The translations under genes and the position numbers were made by a program. The notes below the pieces were generated by a model. It saw nothing but the letters and a program-made list of their open reading frames with translations, was not told the origin of the DNA and ran no database searches. Below, one piece after another: positions 18,696-30,895 of a DNA stretch of 64,000 nucleotides; position 1 is the stretch's first letter; each line of letters starts with the position of its first letter. Location of the stretch: the NCBI GenBank assembly GCA_013407085.1, contig JACCGJ010020365.1:56432-120431 (forward strand). The letters run 5' to 3'. The DNA is from Atriophallophorus winterbourni (taxonomy: Eukaryota > Platyhelminthes > Trematoda > Plagiorchiida > Microphallidae).

Positions 18696-19440
18696 ACGTT
18701 CAAGTTCAAGTTGCACGAGGCTGAAGGTGGCTAAAAGGCAATCACGCGCCCAGATTTCCTTCGACGGTATGCGGCTGAGCACCCGGCACTTCGATATCGA
18801 GTATACAGTTTGTACGTTTAACACGTTCTTCTTTCCGAATATCTGGAAAGTAAGGTAGGGTTTCTCTTCACCAGCACGGTGAGAGGTCAGCTATTCAGGA
18901 AACAATGCAATAATATGCGTGAACAATGTGTGGTGTATGAAATGACTAGCCTAGTTGAGGTAAAGTGAAACACAGTCATAGACTGCATGTGGGCTAATTT
19001 GCTGTCAGGTTGTCCAGGCCTAGACAGATATGATAAAAATGTAAAAATACGTTTTTTGTTTTTAATTAAAGTTTTTTTATTAAACAATGTACGGAAATAT
19101 AAAAGACCATTTAACGTCTAATTCCCTTTTAAACCTCAACACATTTGTGAGGCTTACTATATAATCTGGGAGCTTGTTCCAGAAGTTGACCACACGGTTG
19201 CTGAAAAAGTGCTCACGTGCCAGCAACCTGGGCCTACTCTTAAGAAGTTTCATGGAATTACCTCTTGTAGCTGCTTTAGGTGCAAGTTTAAGGATTTCAG
19301 TAATATTATTCTCTTTAGTGAGAAAACAAACCGAGGTCCTTGAGTCTAGCCTCAAAGGTTTTACCTGTCTGACCCTCAACCATCCTAGTCGCAAGGCGCT
19401 GGACCCTTTCGAGACATGCTATACCCTTTTGTAAGTACGG
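18696..19440 (-). mobile_element. CR1-like LINE 3' end
   Basis: Minus-strand C-terminal coding (19394-19100: AATRGNSMKLLKSRPRLLA, FFSNRVVNFWNKLPDYI), then a 3' UTR that contains a SINE-like core (18925-19035) and ends in a TTGAACTTGAA-type tail at 18701-18715. It is nearly the same arrangement as 20680-21480, so the SINE-like core was already inside the parent element. Confidence 0.7.
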
Positions 19441-19464
19441 TGCCCATGATTGAACGCAGTATTC

Positions 19465-20160
19465 CATTTATCTCAGTTCAGTTTAGTTCAGTTCACTCTG
19501 CACAGGACTGTAAATGTCTAATAAGCAAATCAAGTGTCCAGAATTTCTGTCATTGGAAAGCTCCAAAAGAGTGCCCGATACGGCCAAAGTTGGTTATTTG
19601 TTCTTTGTTATCCTCGTCAGTATCAGTATCAGTATCAGTATCACAGGGCGATAGTCGACCAAGTCGAAACGAGTGACCAGATTCGTTCGGAGGAGTGCTT
19701 GAAAACACCCACCACTACCAGGATTGATTCGTAAGTAACACAGGCGTGTGTAACTGTGAATGGAAGATGGGAGATGTCTCGTCACCGAAAGGTGAGAGAG
19801 TTATGCATGTTGCATGTCCAATCGAATAAAAAGACGATGGACAGCAGTTCATTTCCACAAATGCGAAAAAATGAAAAAGAAACTCTTTTTTGTGCTTCAA
19901 AATATTTTTCAAATATTTTTGTGTTTTGGATCATAATATGTATTAAGGTTAATGATCCAGGAAAGAGCACCTGCCCACGTCGCCATGTTTGAACGCAATG
20001 TACTGAGGAAGTTGCCATGATGAGTTCTGCGGAGGAAGTGAGTTCCACGCTTTCACTATACGGATGATGAAGAAGTGCGTTCTGGATCGAAGCCTTAGCT
20101 TGGCTGTTACTAAGATTACGACTGAGCCTCGTTGTACCAACAAAGGAGAGAACCGAAAGA
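19465..20160 (-). mobile_element. CR1-like LINE 3' end, decayed
   Basis: A C-terminal remnant at 20143-19949 (TAKLRLRSRTHFFIIRIVKA, WNSLP), followed by diverged 3' UTR and a tail near 19478-19495 (agttcagtttagttcagttc). A (CAGTAT)n microsatellite sits at about 19617-19642. Confidence 0.55.
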
Positions 20161-20535
20161 CGTCATGTAGCGATGTGATTACGTCTAGTGTTTTTCCAAG
20201 CCGTCCTTCGGTCCCAGAATTTGCAGCTGCGACTGAGAAAAACGGAAAGGGTTCCTCTTCACCAGCCCGGTGAGAGATTAGCTATGGAAAATTTGGTGTA
20301 GGTTTACAACATGACATTTTAAACTAGGCATCAGATAATTAGATTTTTATTTGTTGAGTTTATTTAAATCGTGGTAAAGACCGTATAAATTTGAAATGAA
20401 CAAAAAATTAATGCCAATTCTGTCGAACGGCTACTTGCATATTCACAGAAAGAGGTCAGGGAAAATCTTATGCCACTAGGAATCTCAATCCATTTGAATA
20501 CCCCTACTGATATGCAAGCGATTAGTTCAGTTCAG
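20160..20535 (-). mobile_element. CR1-like 3' UTR fragment
   Basis: This aligns with 24400-24740: 'cgactgagaaaaacggaaag', 'aacatgacattttaaactag', 'gaccgtataaatttgaaatg' and 'gatatgcaagcgattagttc'. It ends at a TGAACT-type tail at about 20525. Confidence 0.55.
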
Positions 20536-20679
20536 TTGCACAGGACAGTAAGTGGCTAACGAGCCGATCGAGCGTCCGGAATTTCTTTCGGTGGAAAGCT
20601 GCAGAGAAGCAAACACTACTGCTCAAACGGTTTTCTCTTTGTGCGTAGGATATGCTCGACAATCGTGACGCTAAAAGAT
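20536..20679 (-). mobile_element. CR1-like 3' terminal fragment
   Basis: Matches the 3' UTR at 15420-15560 ('ttgcacaggacagtaagtgg', 'ctaacgagccgatcgagcgt', 'ttcggtggaaagctgcagag'). Confidence 0.55.
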
Positions 20680-21480
20680 TAGTTCAAGTTCAAGTTCAAC
20701 TTCCAGTTGTACAGGACTGAGGTGGGTAAAATCCAATCACGCACACAGATTTCCTTCGACAGTATGCGGTTGAGCACCCGGCACTTCGATATGGAGTATA
20801 CAGTCTGTACGTTTCACACGTTCTTGTTTCCGGATATCTGGGGGTAGGGGTTCTCTTCACTAGCACGGTGAGGGGTCATCGATTCAGAAAACAATGCAAT
20901 AGTATGCGTGAACAATTTATCATGTATGAAATCACTAGCCAAATCGAGGCAAAGTTCAACACAGTCAATGACTGGGCGTGGGCTAAGATGCTGTCAGTGT
21001 GCCCGGGCCTAGACAGATATCAGATGAAAAATGGAACAATAAGTTTTTGTGTTTTTTGTTGTTGTTTTAATTTTTTATTAGACAACGTGTAGAACTATGG
21101 TAGGCAATTTAGCTTCTAATTTGCTCTTAAAACTTAACACATTTTGGATGCTTACTATACCATCAGGGAGCTCATTCCAGGAGTTGACCACACAGTTGCT
21201 GAAAAAGTGCTCACGCACCAGCAGCCTGAAACTACTCTTAGGAAGTTTATTAGAGTTACCCCTTGCAGAGGATTAAGGAGCATGCTTAAGAGGTCCTTCA
21301 GAATCGCAAAGGCTTCCAGTAGGTCTCCTCGTAGCCGCCGTCTGTTTAGTTAGAGCAGATCAGGATCCTTTAGTCTCGCCTGATATGTTTTACCTGTCTG
21401 ACTCTCAACCATCCTAGTTGCAAGGCGCTGGACCCTTTCGAGACATACGATATCTTTTTCAAGTATTATCCGGGTTGTAT
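20680..21480 (-). mobile_element. CR1-like LINE 3' end
   Basis: Minus-strand coding at about 21480-21140: VQRLATRMVESQTGKTYQAR near the 5' end, then the region opposite 'gttcattccaggagttgacc'. Its 3' UTR includes a SINE-like core at 20930-21010, and the tail is at 20685-20700 (caagttcaagttcaacttcc on the plus strand). It appears inserted in the 3' UTR of the element at 21481-24200. Confidence 0.65.
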
Positions 21481-24200
21481 AAAGGCAGCATCTGGTTATG
21501 AACGATGCTGGAAAAATAAAAAGCAATTTGTCTTCACCAGTACGGAGAGTTGAGCTTAAGAAGAGTTGTGTTTTATAAAACAGAACGCTAACATTTACTT
21601 TATTTTCCAGATAACGCTGAAAATGGTGAAGCTCGAGACTCGAGGCACAGTAGTCGTTCAGCAAAAAGCCGCTTAACCCCTACAAAATCTTGAAGGTATT
21701 GATTAAGTCGCCTCTCAAGCGACGGATCGTAATTCAGAAAAAATCTAGGGACTTCAGGCGTGCAGCGTAAGGTTTCTATGTCTGACCTTCAATAATGCCA
21801 GTTACGAGACTTTGTACGCGTTTGAGTCAAACGATGTCCTTCTTGTAGTTTGACCACCACGCCTGGACACAATATTCTAAATGCTGCCGAACTAATGCCT
21901 TGTAAAGTGGAAAGAATACATTGGGTCTTCTGCTGGATAGCATGGATCGCAGCCGAAAATATACTTTGCGAACAAGTTCAGCTTCAGCGGCGCATTAAGC
22001 CTCCCATTTGAAGTCTGTCTTAACCAGTACTCCCAAATCTTCAACACACCGTGGCGTTAACACTGAGAAAATTTTCCGACACCTGGACAGAAATATTATC
22101 AACCAGTGCTGACAAGAGTTGGCTCTTATTATGTTTGAGTGGGAGGTCCCACTGGTCAGACCAGTTTATGACCCGTTCATGGTCGTGCATCAGGGTATCT
22201 TCATCCCTTGATCTGATGAACTTTACATCATTAGCGAAAATGAAGTATGAGTACTTCAATGTATACTGCAAATCATCAACTAAAATCGGGAATAGAAGAG
22301 GACCGAGTACCGACCCTTGGGGTACGCCACAGATCATGGGGGTTTGGCTATACAGCGTAGATCCTACCTGAATTCTCAATATCCTACCTGTAAGGAATGC
22401 CTTTATCCAAACAAGTAGACTACCCGTATGCCGCTAGCTTAACCTCTAGAAGACAGTGATTTACGGAATCGAAAGGCTTGCAGATATCTAGGTAAGGGTC
22501 TTCGATAGGCTTCACTATACCCATCGTTTTAGTGGCAGTATTGAGAAAACTAAGAAGTTTAGTCAATCAGAATCTACCCCTAAGTAATCCATGTTAAGTT
22601 ACACACAGTAGATAATGCTGACAAAGATTCTGTCACGCAGTGGTTTTTCCAATACTTTCGAGACGATGCAAGACATGCTGATAGGTTTATAGTTACCAAG
22701 AGTTGATCTGCAAACACCCTTGTCTATTGGTGCTATTATGGCTTCTTTCCACTAACTAGGAACCACTCAGAGCCTAATCTCTGTCTGATAGGTTGAAATC
22801 ACATAAGATGAGTACGCTGGGAGCTGATCGAAATAACCCGTCGAAAGTCTCAATCGGCTGTGTAATCTCCTGCTGGGCTGCACTGGGCGTGGCGTAGACA
22901 CAGGCTATTGCGAGGGTTGACTTGTAGCAAGTCAGGATACTCGTAACAACTTGGACGTTTTTACTGGTGTGTAACTCAACCACACGAAGAGAGATGTCAG
23001 CCCACTTATTCCTCATGCTGCGCACATTAGCATACATCGCTAGTTAAGCGTGCTTCTGAAACTAATCCAGTTTGATCATCCGTCGAAGCAACCGAAGGAG
23101 CTGCAGGAGTATCAGGTTCTGTAGCCTCATACATGAATGTTATGGAACGTTGTTTGAGGATCAAAGCCGCCTCCATCGAATAAGCGCAACTAATCAGACA
23201 CCTGACTGGGGCCCATCTTCATTGGCGCGAAGCCCGTCAACGTCGTCTAATCTGGACAGAAAGACCCGGGGCGATGTGATGTTCGGCATGGTCGTCACTG
23301 ATTAACTAGCGTTTAGATTTACGTCAGGCTGATGGATAGCAGATGTCCCTAATGCTAGGTTCCGGCCTATTAGGAGGGAAAGAGTTCTGTGCAATACGAG
23401 AGTGAAGGTTGTTCGGCTTAAACTGAAGTTATTCTATAGTGGTTCTGGCGAAGTTTTCATCACTGGTGTTTAAATTCACCCAGAATTGGCCTAGGCTGGT
23501 AACCCACCTTACATCTTCATACACGGTAAACTTGCAATGTGATAGTAGGAGGATTCAGACCTACCATCCGGATAAGATCGGTGATAAATCTGCAATCAAA
23601 ATCTGTTCGACACTTGGATTTCCTAATGTAATGCTGCGCTCGGTAAAAAATTGTACATTTCGGGTTCTAGTTTTTAAAGCAGTCAAAGTGCTGTGCAGTA
23701 CCTCAAATTGCTTGCGCAAAACATTAAATTCCTGGATAATTAGATCCAATGCGGGTAAACCAGCAACATTTCTATTCTGCTTCTTTTGGGTAGTGACCTT
23801 AATGGTCTTATTATGTATTTACGGTGTTCCAGCTACAATGACCACCTTCGGAGAGGAAGCTTGATTTGGATGACAAGTTAACTGGCTAATTTTTATACCT
23901 TCGCACTGGATGCAATCGATTCAACCTTCAGGTTTGCACGCTCTGTGCCTACATTGATCACCTTTGGAGAGGTCGCTTACTTAGAAGGAAGTTGTAACTG
24001 GCTAGCATTGCCTGCTGTCGCCTTGCCTAATGTTGTCTCAGAACTTATAATCGCACTCACAACAGATGAATACGTTTGAGCGGGTACAAAATCTGATGAG
24101 CTGGACGACGTCAAATTATACCCTTTTTTGATGAGCGGCGTCAATGGCAGCCTTATGACAGCCGCTAAAATACAACTGCAACCAGTGCTACTTTGCATAA
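21481..24200 (-). mobile_element. CR1-like LINE with ORF1, endonuclease and RT remnants
   Basis: On the minus strand the order is as follows. Possible ORF1 remnants (24198-23977 and 23749-23561) come first, then an endonuclease start (23037: MYANVRSMRNKWADI, and VLILCDFN), then RT (22379-22041: MICGVPQGSVLGPLLFPILV and IFANDVKFI), then C-terminal and 3' UTR decay to 21481. Many stops and frameshifts make it dead. The RT box reads FANDV where FADD is expected, so one catalytic Asp is replaced by Asn. Confidence 0.7.
22041..22379 (-). pseudogene. CR1 RT palm fragment with mutated active site
   Basis: 112 codons spanning GVPQGSVLGPLLF through FANDVKFIRSRDED and NWSDQWDLPLKHNK. The FADD box has become FAND (second to last position of the box), which would abolish metal binding. 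Confidence 0.75.
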
Positions 24201-24231
24201 ATGGCGTAGTGAGATTTATGTATACCTGAGC

Positions 24232-25800
24232 AGTTCAGTTAAGTTAATTTAGCACAGGATTGTAAAATGGCTGATTAGCCAATCGAACGTCCAGAATTTT
24301 TGTCAGTGGAAAGCTTAAAAGGAGCGCCCACCACTGCCAAATTTGGTTATTTGTACTTTGGTATCCTCGTCGCAGGCGCTGATACATTAGGTGTTTTCCA
24401 TGCCGTTCTTCTGTCCCAGTATTTGTAGATACGACTGGGAAAAACGGACAGAATTCTTGTTCATAAAGCATGTGAGAGGCTATCTAGGGAAAATTTGCGC
24501 GTTCATTTACAACATGGCATTTAGAACTAGGCATTATATGATTGGATTTTAATGCAGTTTTTAATCGTGATAAAACCGTATAAATTTAAAATTAAATACA
24601 TTTTCGTGACAATCCTATCGATAAGAGATTTGCATATTCATGGAAAGAAGTCATGGAAATATTCATGCAACCAGTAATCTAAACCCTCTTTGAACGCAAC
24701 TACCGTTATGCAAGCGATTAGTTCCTAAGGCAACTCATTCCAGAAGCCTACCACTCTTTTACTAAAATAGTGTTGCTTACGATTAAGGAGTTTGTGATTT
24801 TTCGCGATCTTCAATGAAAGGTTGATCGCTCGAGATAACAGGTTTTGACACCATCGCCGCCTAGGCTTTTCAGGATTTTTAAGGTTTCTCTTAGTTCACC
24901 ACTTAGATGACGATGCCGATCTGAGAATAGACGTAAAGAAATTGAACGTTCCTCTTATGTTTTTTTCCAGACATATATTCAACCATTTTGGTAGCCAAAC
25001 GTTGGACAGGATCTAGTAGTAATGTCTTTAGGAAGAAAGGGTTCAAGGCTTGCAAGCAGTATTCTAAATGTGGCCTGAAAATAGGCGTATATAAGGGGAT
25101 AAACACATCCGGCGTTCTACATGTCATAACAGATTTAGGCCAAAAGAGTTTCACTCTAGGTCGTTGTGCATGTGAGGCACATTACTCCGCTCATTTAAAG
25201 TCTGCTGTTACGAGTAAACCTAAATACTTAACCTTCTGAATAGATTTAACGTCGATCTTAAAGCTATTCGCAGTTAGTTTAATTTTGTCGACTGCTGAAA
25301 TCAAAAGATAACATTTACTTTAGTTCAGTGGAATATATTAATCCTGTGACAATGTAAAGACATTTTAAATATCTCTCAACAAATCACAATGATCACTGGA
25401 TCAGGTGAATTTGACATCATCAGCAAACACGCAGCAGGGACATGACAACTGAGATGTCAAATCATCGATGAAGATTAGTAAGAGTGTTGAGCCTAGTACT
25501 GAACCCCGTGGGACTTCACTGGTAGCTTTTGCGAATTCAGAGGTAGTATCTCCTACACGGACCTGGAAGGATCTATCACGAAGAAAAATGGTTGTTCAGT
25601 CGTGAAACCTACCAGATACTCATTTTGCTGGGAGCTTCATCCCTAGGAACCTGTGACTCACCGAGTTTAAACCCTTACTGAAGTATTGGAAACTCTATTT
25701 AAAGAGCATAAAAGTTTCGCGGAGCGTGACCTTCTTTAAAGAAAGCAATGTTAAACCATGCTTAATGATGAATTGTGCACGAGGAGCTGCACAACCGATC
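24232..25800 (-). mobile_element. CR1-like LINE, RT and 3' end, decayed
   Basis: Minus-strand reading gives RT (about 25590-25395: VRVGDTTSEFAKATSE, VPRGSVLGSTLLLIFIDDL, VFADDVKFT), the C-terminal region (25154-24730: FIPLYTPIFRPHLEYCLQAL, VQRLATKMVE, YFSKRVVGFWNELP) and a 3' UTR ending at a TGAACT-type tail (24232-24245). Here the FADD box is intact although the frame is broken. Confidence 0.65.
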
Positions 25801-26482
25801 ACTGAGTCTATCCAAGGCTTTACATAAAACACTTGTCAAGCCTAACACTCAGAAATTGTTGACTATGTTCCAATAGTTCGGTAGTAATTCAATAGTGTAT
25901 TTATGGTGAAATAAGCGCATAGCTTCAAATAACCACGGTATGTTTTGTACGGTGGGTCAAAGAGTGATAAAATACATCATAATGAGTTTCAAAGGTCCTA
26001 AAACGGACCTCACTCGCGTTTAAAATACACCTTCCTGGTATTATTTTGGCATTTTCACAGGTAGAGCATCAACCCCAGATACGACTACCCACCATATCAT
26101 CCTGTGCAACGGATGTTGGAATATCAAGACAGGACTATCTTATTATCTACGAAAGTAGTGAGCTTGGAAGAGTGATAAGCTTGGAGCGAATTAGAAGTGA
26201 TAAAATATGGCAAAAATACGTGAAGCAAATTGAACATATCCTTTCATATGTGCGTTGAAACGTTGTTTAAAAATTGAAATAGATGGAGAATTTTCAACTG
26301 TTGCAGGCAGTGCGTGCCAGAATCAAGGAATTCGAAATAGTAAGAAATTGCTGAGGCAGTTCAAGCGGCTTGTTTTGCGCGACAGTTGGTGGTTATGTCC
26401 AAGGTGCTTAACAAGAGAGGACAAGAGGAAGATATTCCTGTATTGATGATAATGTTCGGTGAATGCATGCAATGTGAAAATC
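25801..26482. other. No feature recognised
   Basis: Some open frames exist (for example 26046-26258 plus), but none shows a domain or repeat that I can name. There is A/T-rich sequence between retroelements. Confidence 0.4.
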
Positions 26483-26494
26483 ACGTCTCCCTGT

Positions 26495-27447
26495 TGTTGT
26501 TGTTGGCCTCCTTCGGTCGATGTCGACCATGGATGTACATCACAAACGCGTGAATGTTCAGGTTTTGCAGCTTTTTGAGTGACTAAACAGTCCGATTCGG
26601 GAGGAACAATCTCTCCCGCAGCGCTGGCAACGATAGTCAGAACTCGGTTGTATTGCGTCAGTTGCACGTCGGCGGCGTGATCTGCGTTCAGTCGCCAAGA
26701 GCTGTATCTGCTTCAGACGACGCTTTACACAGTGACTCCAATGTGAGCGGTAAAGAGCAAGTTCTTCCTAACTCGCCGGGTCAATTCCAAGAACTTTCAT
26801 ATCTCTTTTGCAAACGTATTTGTACCGCAAGTGCGGTCTGCCTAATGGTCGACTTCCTAATTGCAACTCACTATAGAGTAGATCTTTCGGAATACGACCA
26901 TGTTCAATTCTATACACATGACCAAGCCAACGCAGGCGGCGCTGTCGCATTAGAGTGAACATGCTCTGTAGACCAGCTTTTGAATGCACTTCAGCATTAG
27001 TCACTCTGTCCATCCACGATATGTTCAAGATATAACGGATGCTTCGTAGATGGAAAGCATTCAGCTTCCGTTCGTGTCTTGCATGGGTGGTCCAGGTTCA
27101 ACTGCCGTACAGTAAAGCATTTAGTACGCAGGCGCTGTACACCATCATCTTCGTTTTAACAGTCAGCTTGCGGCTACCCCAAACACGAGAGTTCGAACGG
27201 GACAGAATGACAGCTGCTCTGCTAATCCGCTTATCAATCTCCGTGTCTAGCGAGAGGTTATCCGCAATGGTTGAACCAAGGTATGTGAACTGATGTACTG
27301 ATTCAAGCTGACAGTTTCCAACAGTTATGATGAGAGGCGATACAGTCCCTTGGCCAAGGACTTTGGTCTTGCTCATGCTGCTTGTTAGACCAAAGTCTTT
27401 GCATGCCGACGAAAAACAGTCCATTAGAGACTGAAGGTGCTCTTGGG
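26495..27447 (-). mobile_element. Zinc-finger LINE, 5'-truncated, perfect TSD
   Basis: Flanked by ACGTCTCCCTGT at 26483-26494 and 27448-27459, and ends in an AAC-repeat tail. Coding in pieces: [80 protein letters not shown]. The C-terminal finger is YRCQRCGRDCSSRIGLFSHS. The C-terminal CX2C...HX3C finger distinguishes this family from the RTE and CR1 copies. Only the end of the RT and the tail are present. Confidence 0.8.
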
Positions 27448-27469
27448 ACGTCTCCCTGTAAACGAAGTT

Positions 27470-28424
27470 ATTCGAGTGAGGAAAGTTTACACTTCCTCAG
27501 ACGTTTTTCGTAGGCTATTATTGAAAAAATCTCGAATAAACTTTGTAGCTCTGCGTTGCGGATGATTCAGTTGCTATAGGTCCTATTGTAGCCAAGGGCA
27601 CCAGATGAATTAATTAGCATGCGGATACAGTTCATAGACAAGACAATCAGGATACGATGAACTAAACAGTTGTCAGTTTATTCTGATGCGTTCAGAGGCC
27701 AAAATTTGAGGTTGCACCAAAGGTTATCGTCATGGGATAATCTCATATCATCAACCAATTCACAGGAAGGAGCTTGATTAAAGTCGAGGAGTACGCCAAC
27801 CATTAGAGGGAAGAATATATATATAGTAACGGATTTGTTCACAACTACCGAGTTTAAAGAAATGTTCAGAGATGGTTTTTGGCACGGATACGCCGAACGC
27901 AATCTGGGTAATCGGTTGCGAGCGTCGTTTGCTGCTTTGGTGGGTTAGGCAGACCACTTGAAGTCTCCTGTAATAGTGATTGCTATATATTTTACATTAT
28001 AAGGAAGGTAAGGGAGTAATGCCTAAGATTTTTGACGACTATGACTTTTCGGGCTATTTGTATGCACTCTAGCAACCATGAGTGAAATAATCTTTCAGAA
28101 TTTTTAATGTTCATGTCAGGTCGTGTCTTCAAGGTCGGCACTGAACTGCCCTATCCTATAGGAATTTTTAGCCAAACCCCAAACCATCCTGACCGTAAAT
28201 TTTATACGGCCTCGTGCTGTTATTTGTTTTTCTGGAAGAATGGGTTTTAGGCCTGAATGCAGTATTATAAATGAGACATGTCAATTGTCGTATGTGAGGA
28301 AAAAATACTCCAGGCATTCTAAAAATCAATCGAGATTTACACCTGAACTGCTATTCTCCGGCCCGTTGCACCACGGAAGAACATTTGCTGCTCATTCAAA
28401 GTCAGCTGTGACTAGATTTTATAT
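27470..28424 (-). mobile_element. CR1-like remnants
   Basis: 27902-27678 (minus) matches a CR1 endonuclease segment (GVLLDFN..., VDDMRLSHDDNLWCNLKFW, compare the GGGVALYCHE region of the element at 53143). 28130-28424 resembles the RT-to-C-terminal region of the copy at 25060-25210. The pieces are heavily decayed. Confidence 0.45.
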
Positions 28425-29059
28425 TCAAGGTTCAAGAATTTATGGCCAAAAAAGCACATAGCTTCACCATTACCATATCATAGTAAATAATCCTTAATGG
28501 GAAAGGAATAAAATATAATTATGTAATGTGAAGTGTAGTCCAGTTGAATATTAACCATGAGTAAACACGCAGGTGTCAATAAATAGTTTCGCAACCAATA
28601 AGTTTCCAAATTTTGAATGAAAGTTTTGACAGGGGGAGGGCATTCCAAAGTAAACAGACAGGTACAGAATGAAAAAATTGACAAAAGTTAATACGGAGAT
28701 GAGGAATTTGTAGCGTAACCGAGTGATTGTGTGCATTTTGTTACTCTTCGCATTTGAATGAATGTTTTTAAAGGATGATGTGGTTTATTTAATATTTTAT
28801 TTGTTAGTATCACATCACGATGACGGCTTCTTTGAAGGGTAGTGGGGAGTCTCATTTTTTGCGATCGTTCCTCGTACGATAGTTTTCGGAAGTCACTTAC
28901 GAGTTTGTTTGCATGATGGTATATTTTATCAAGCATTAGTATATCCTTTTGTAACCACTGAGTCCAAGCTTTTGATGCATGCGTCATTGAATTAGAGATG
29001 AAATTAATCAGACGGTTATTCACATTCTTTGTAAGTTTTTCAGCTGCTGCTTTGAACAT
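28425..29059 (-). mobile_element. CR1 LINE 3' part
   Basis: Coding 29059-28560: FISNSMTHASKAWTQWLQKD, IYHHANKLVSDFRKLSYEER, KMRLPTTLQRSRHRDVILTN, then in another frame YKFLISVL and LSVYFGMPSP. The 3' UTR has 'actatgatatggtaatggtg' and ends 'ataaattcttgaaccttgaa'. It is close to the CR1 at 53143-57967. Confidence 0.75.
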
Positions 29060-30617
29060 ATGAAATCAACCATATTCCAGAGGAAGATCTTACATTTGTG
29101 TGCAATTTACATCATTAACAGGCGGTACGAGAACTTTATGCACGGTCGATTTGAAAGCCCTGCAAAAGTAGCAGATGGAGGTGAGGCTACGCATGTTCGA
29201 CTGTTACAAACACTCACGGCATTTCAAACAAAATTCTTGAATTTTGAATCTTGAAAAGGCTGAAAACATATGAAATTATGGAAATGTTGTCGAAAGTAAT
29301 AAAAGATTTTTTAAAGTTAGATACCATAAATTTCACAGGGTCAGCTTCTTTCCAGATGAATAGATGTCAAAAATAAAGTTCCGTAATTTTATGTACGTAG
29401 ACCTTTTTTGTTCTCGGCGTATATGAATAAAATATTGAAAGACATCGGGTGCAATTTGATATTTTTGCCAATGCTTTTCAAATATGCAAGCTCGTGAGTT
29501 CACCTAACAACTGTATTGTATCACATGGCGATATTTTCTCGGACAAATGATTTAACAATTAATGCACCAAAATGTTAAAGACTGCGGCTGGGCAATTTCC
29601 TTTTACACACATCGATTGACTACAATAAGTGTCTTCTAATAGAGTCCGTCCGGTTCAAATAATTTGTAAACTGTACATTATAATATTTCACTGATTACCT
29701 TTACTAAACTCTGGTAAATAAAAGGGTTTTAAAATTTTATTGTATGAGCATTCATAAAAGTTGCTTATTCGTTCTTCACATTATTAAATGCCACGAAAAT
29801 TGAGTGAACTGAGAAACAGACGATGACTTTTTGTGCTAATTCATTCGTATGAAAATTGAATATCATACTTAGGTCATTACGATCTACCGCTCTGGTTTTT
29901 GTACAAACACATCATTGCAAAGAATTAGTGCTGATTCGGAGCAAAATAGTTATTCAGTATTGACATACCAGGTACACTGCTTGAAGTTGAACAGAGTTAT
30001 ACTCATGATTATCGCAAAGAAAGTGCGATTATTTGGGCTTTATCACGTTTACACAAATATTCATTTGGGTCTGAAGTCACTTTAGAAAAACCGATCAAAA
30101 AGCGTTTAAATACATTGACAGTTTGATGCTTTTATCATGCATGTCGGTAGCAGCAATGTTGCATACATTGTGTCTATATTCACGTTGCTGAACATCCTAG
30201 TCCAAAATAAATTCCGCATGAACTTTTATTTTCTCACAAATCTCAATCGGAAAGATAGACTGTATCAATCTGAATAATAATATCAATATATCTTAATCTG
30301 GTATTAAAAATTCAACGAAATCCCAAAGTGTTTTATCAAACCCAAAACTACACGGTGAAGCTAAAACTCGGTGTATTTCGGACATCATGAATAACAGACG
30401 AACTGATTATGTACTGGAAACCGTTGGCGCTCCTGTCAGTTTTCATTCACGAGTTTTGAATCTCAAGAATACATCACTTCCATCTGAATTGTCAGCACAA
30501 ATACTACAGGATTCTATACGCAATATCTCTATCAATTCTGAGATATTTTAGCACCGCTACGCAGATTGAATGTCAACGAGTCCTCTAGAACCGACAGAAT
30601 CACACTTCCAATCCCAA
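29060..30617. other. AT-rich intergenic sequence, nothing recognised
   Basis: 1.5 kb with no long ORF, repeat core or splice-like coding pattern that I can support on either strand. Confidence 0.5.
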
Positions 30618-30685
30618 AGTTCAAGATTCAAGATTTAGGGCAAAAGTAAGTAGATCTACATTACCATAGAATATATGTATAGAGG
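30618..30685 (-). mobile_element. CR1 3' tail stub
   Basis: The minus strand reads 'ctatggtaatgtagatc' followed by 'cctaaatcttgaatcttgaa', matching the ends of the CR1 copies at 39050 and 57960. About 70 bp. Confidence 0.45.
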
Positions 30686-30895
30686 TTAAATAAAATCGTC
30701 ACTTTATTGTTTGCGTCTATGTGCTTCAAAGGAGGGACAAAACTAATCACAATTTTGACATGGAGGGAGGAAATTTCGACCGAAATATACGTTTAGGTAA
30801 TTTTTATCTCAGTATGTAGTGTAAGAAGGAATCACTGATGAATTTTACTAAACTGGGGCTAACACATTATTACATAACATACTACGTTATGTGAC

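Noticed and set aside
26046..26446. Two overlapping plus-strand ORFs as a gene
   Set aside because: No recognisable domain, no coding-like splice pattern, flanked by retroelements.
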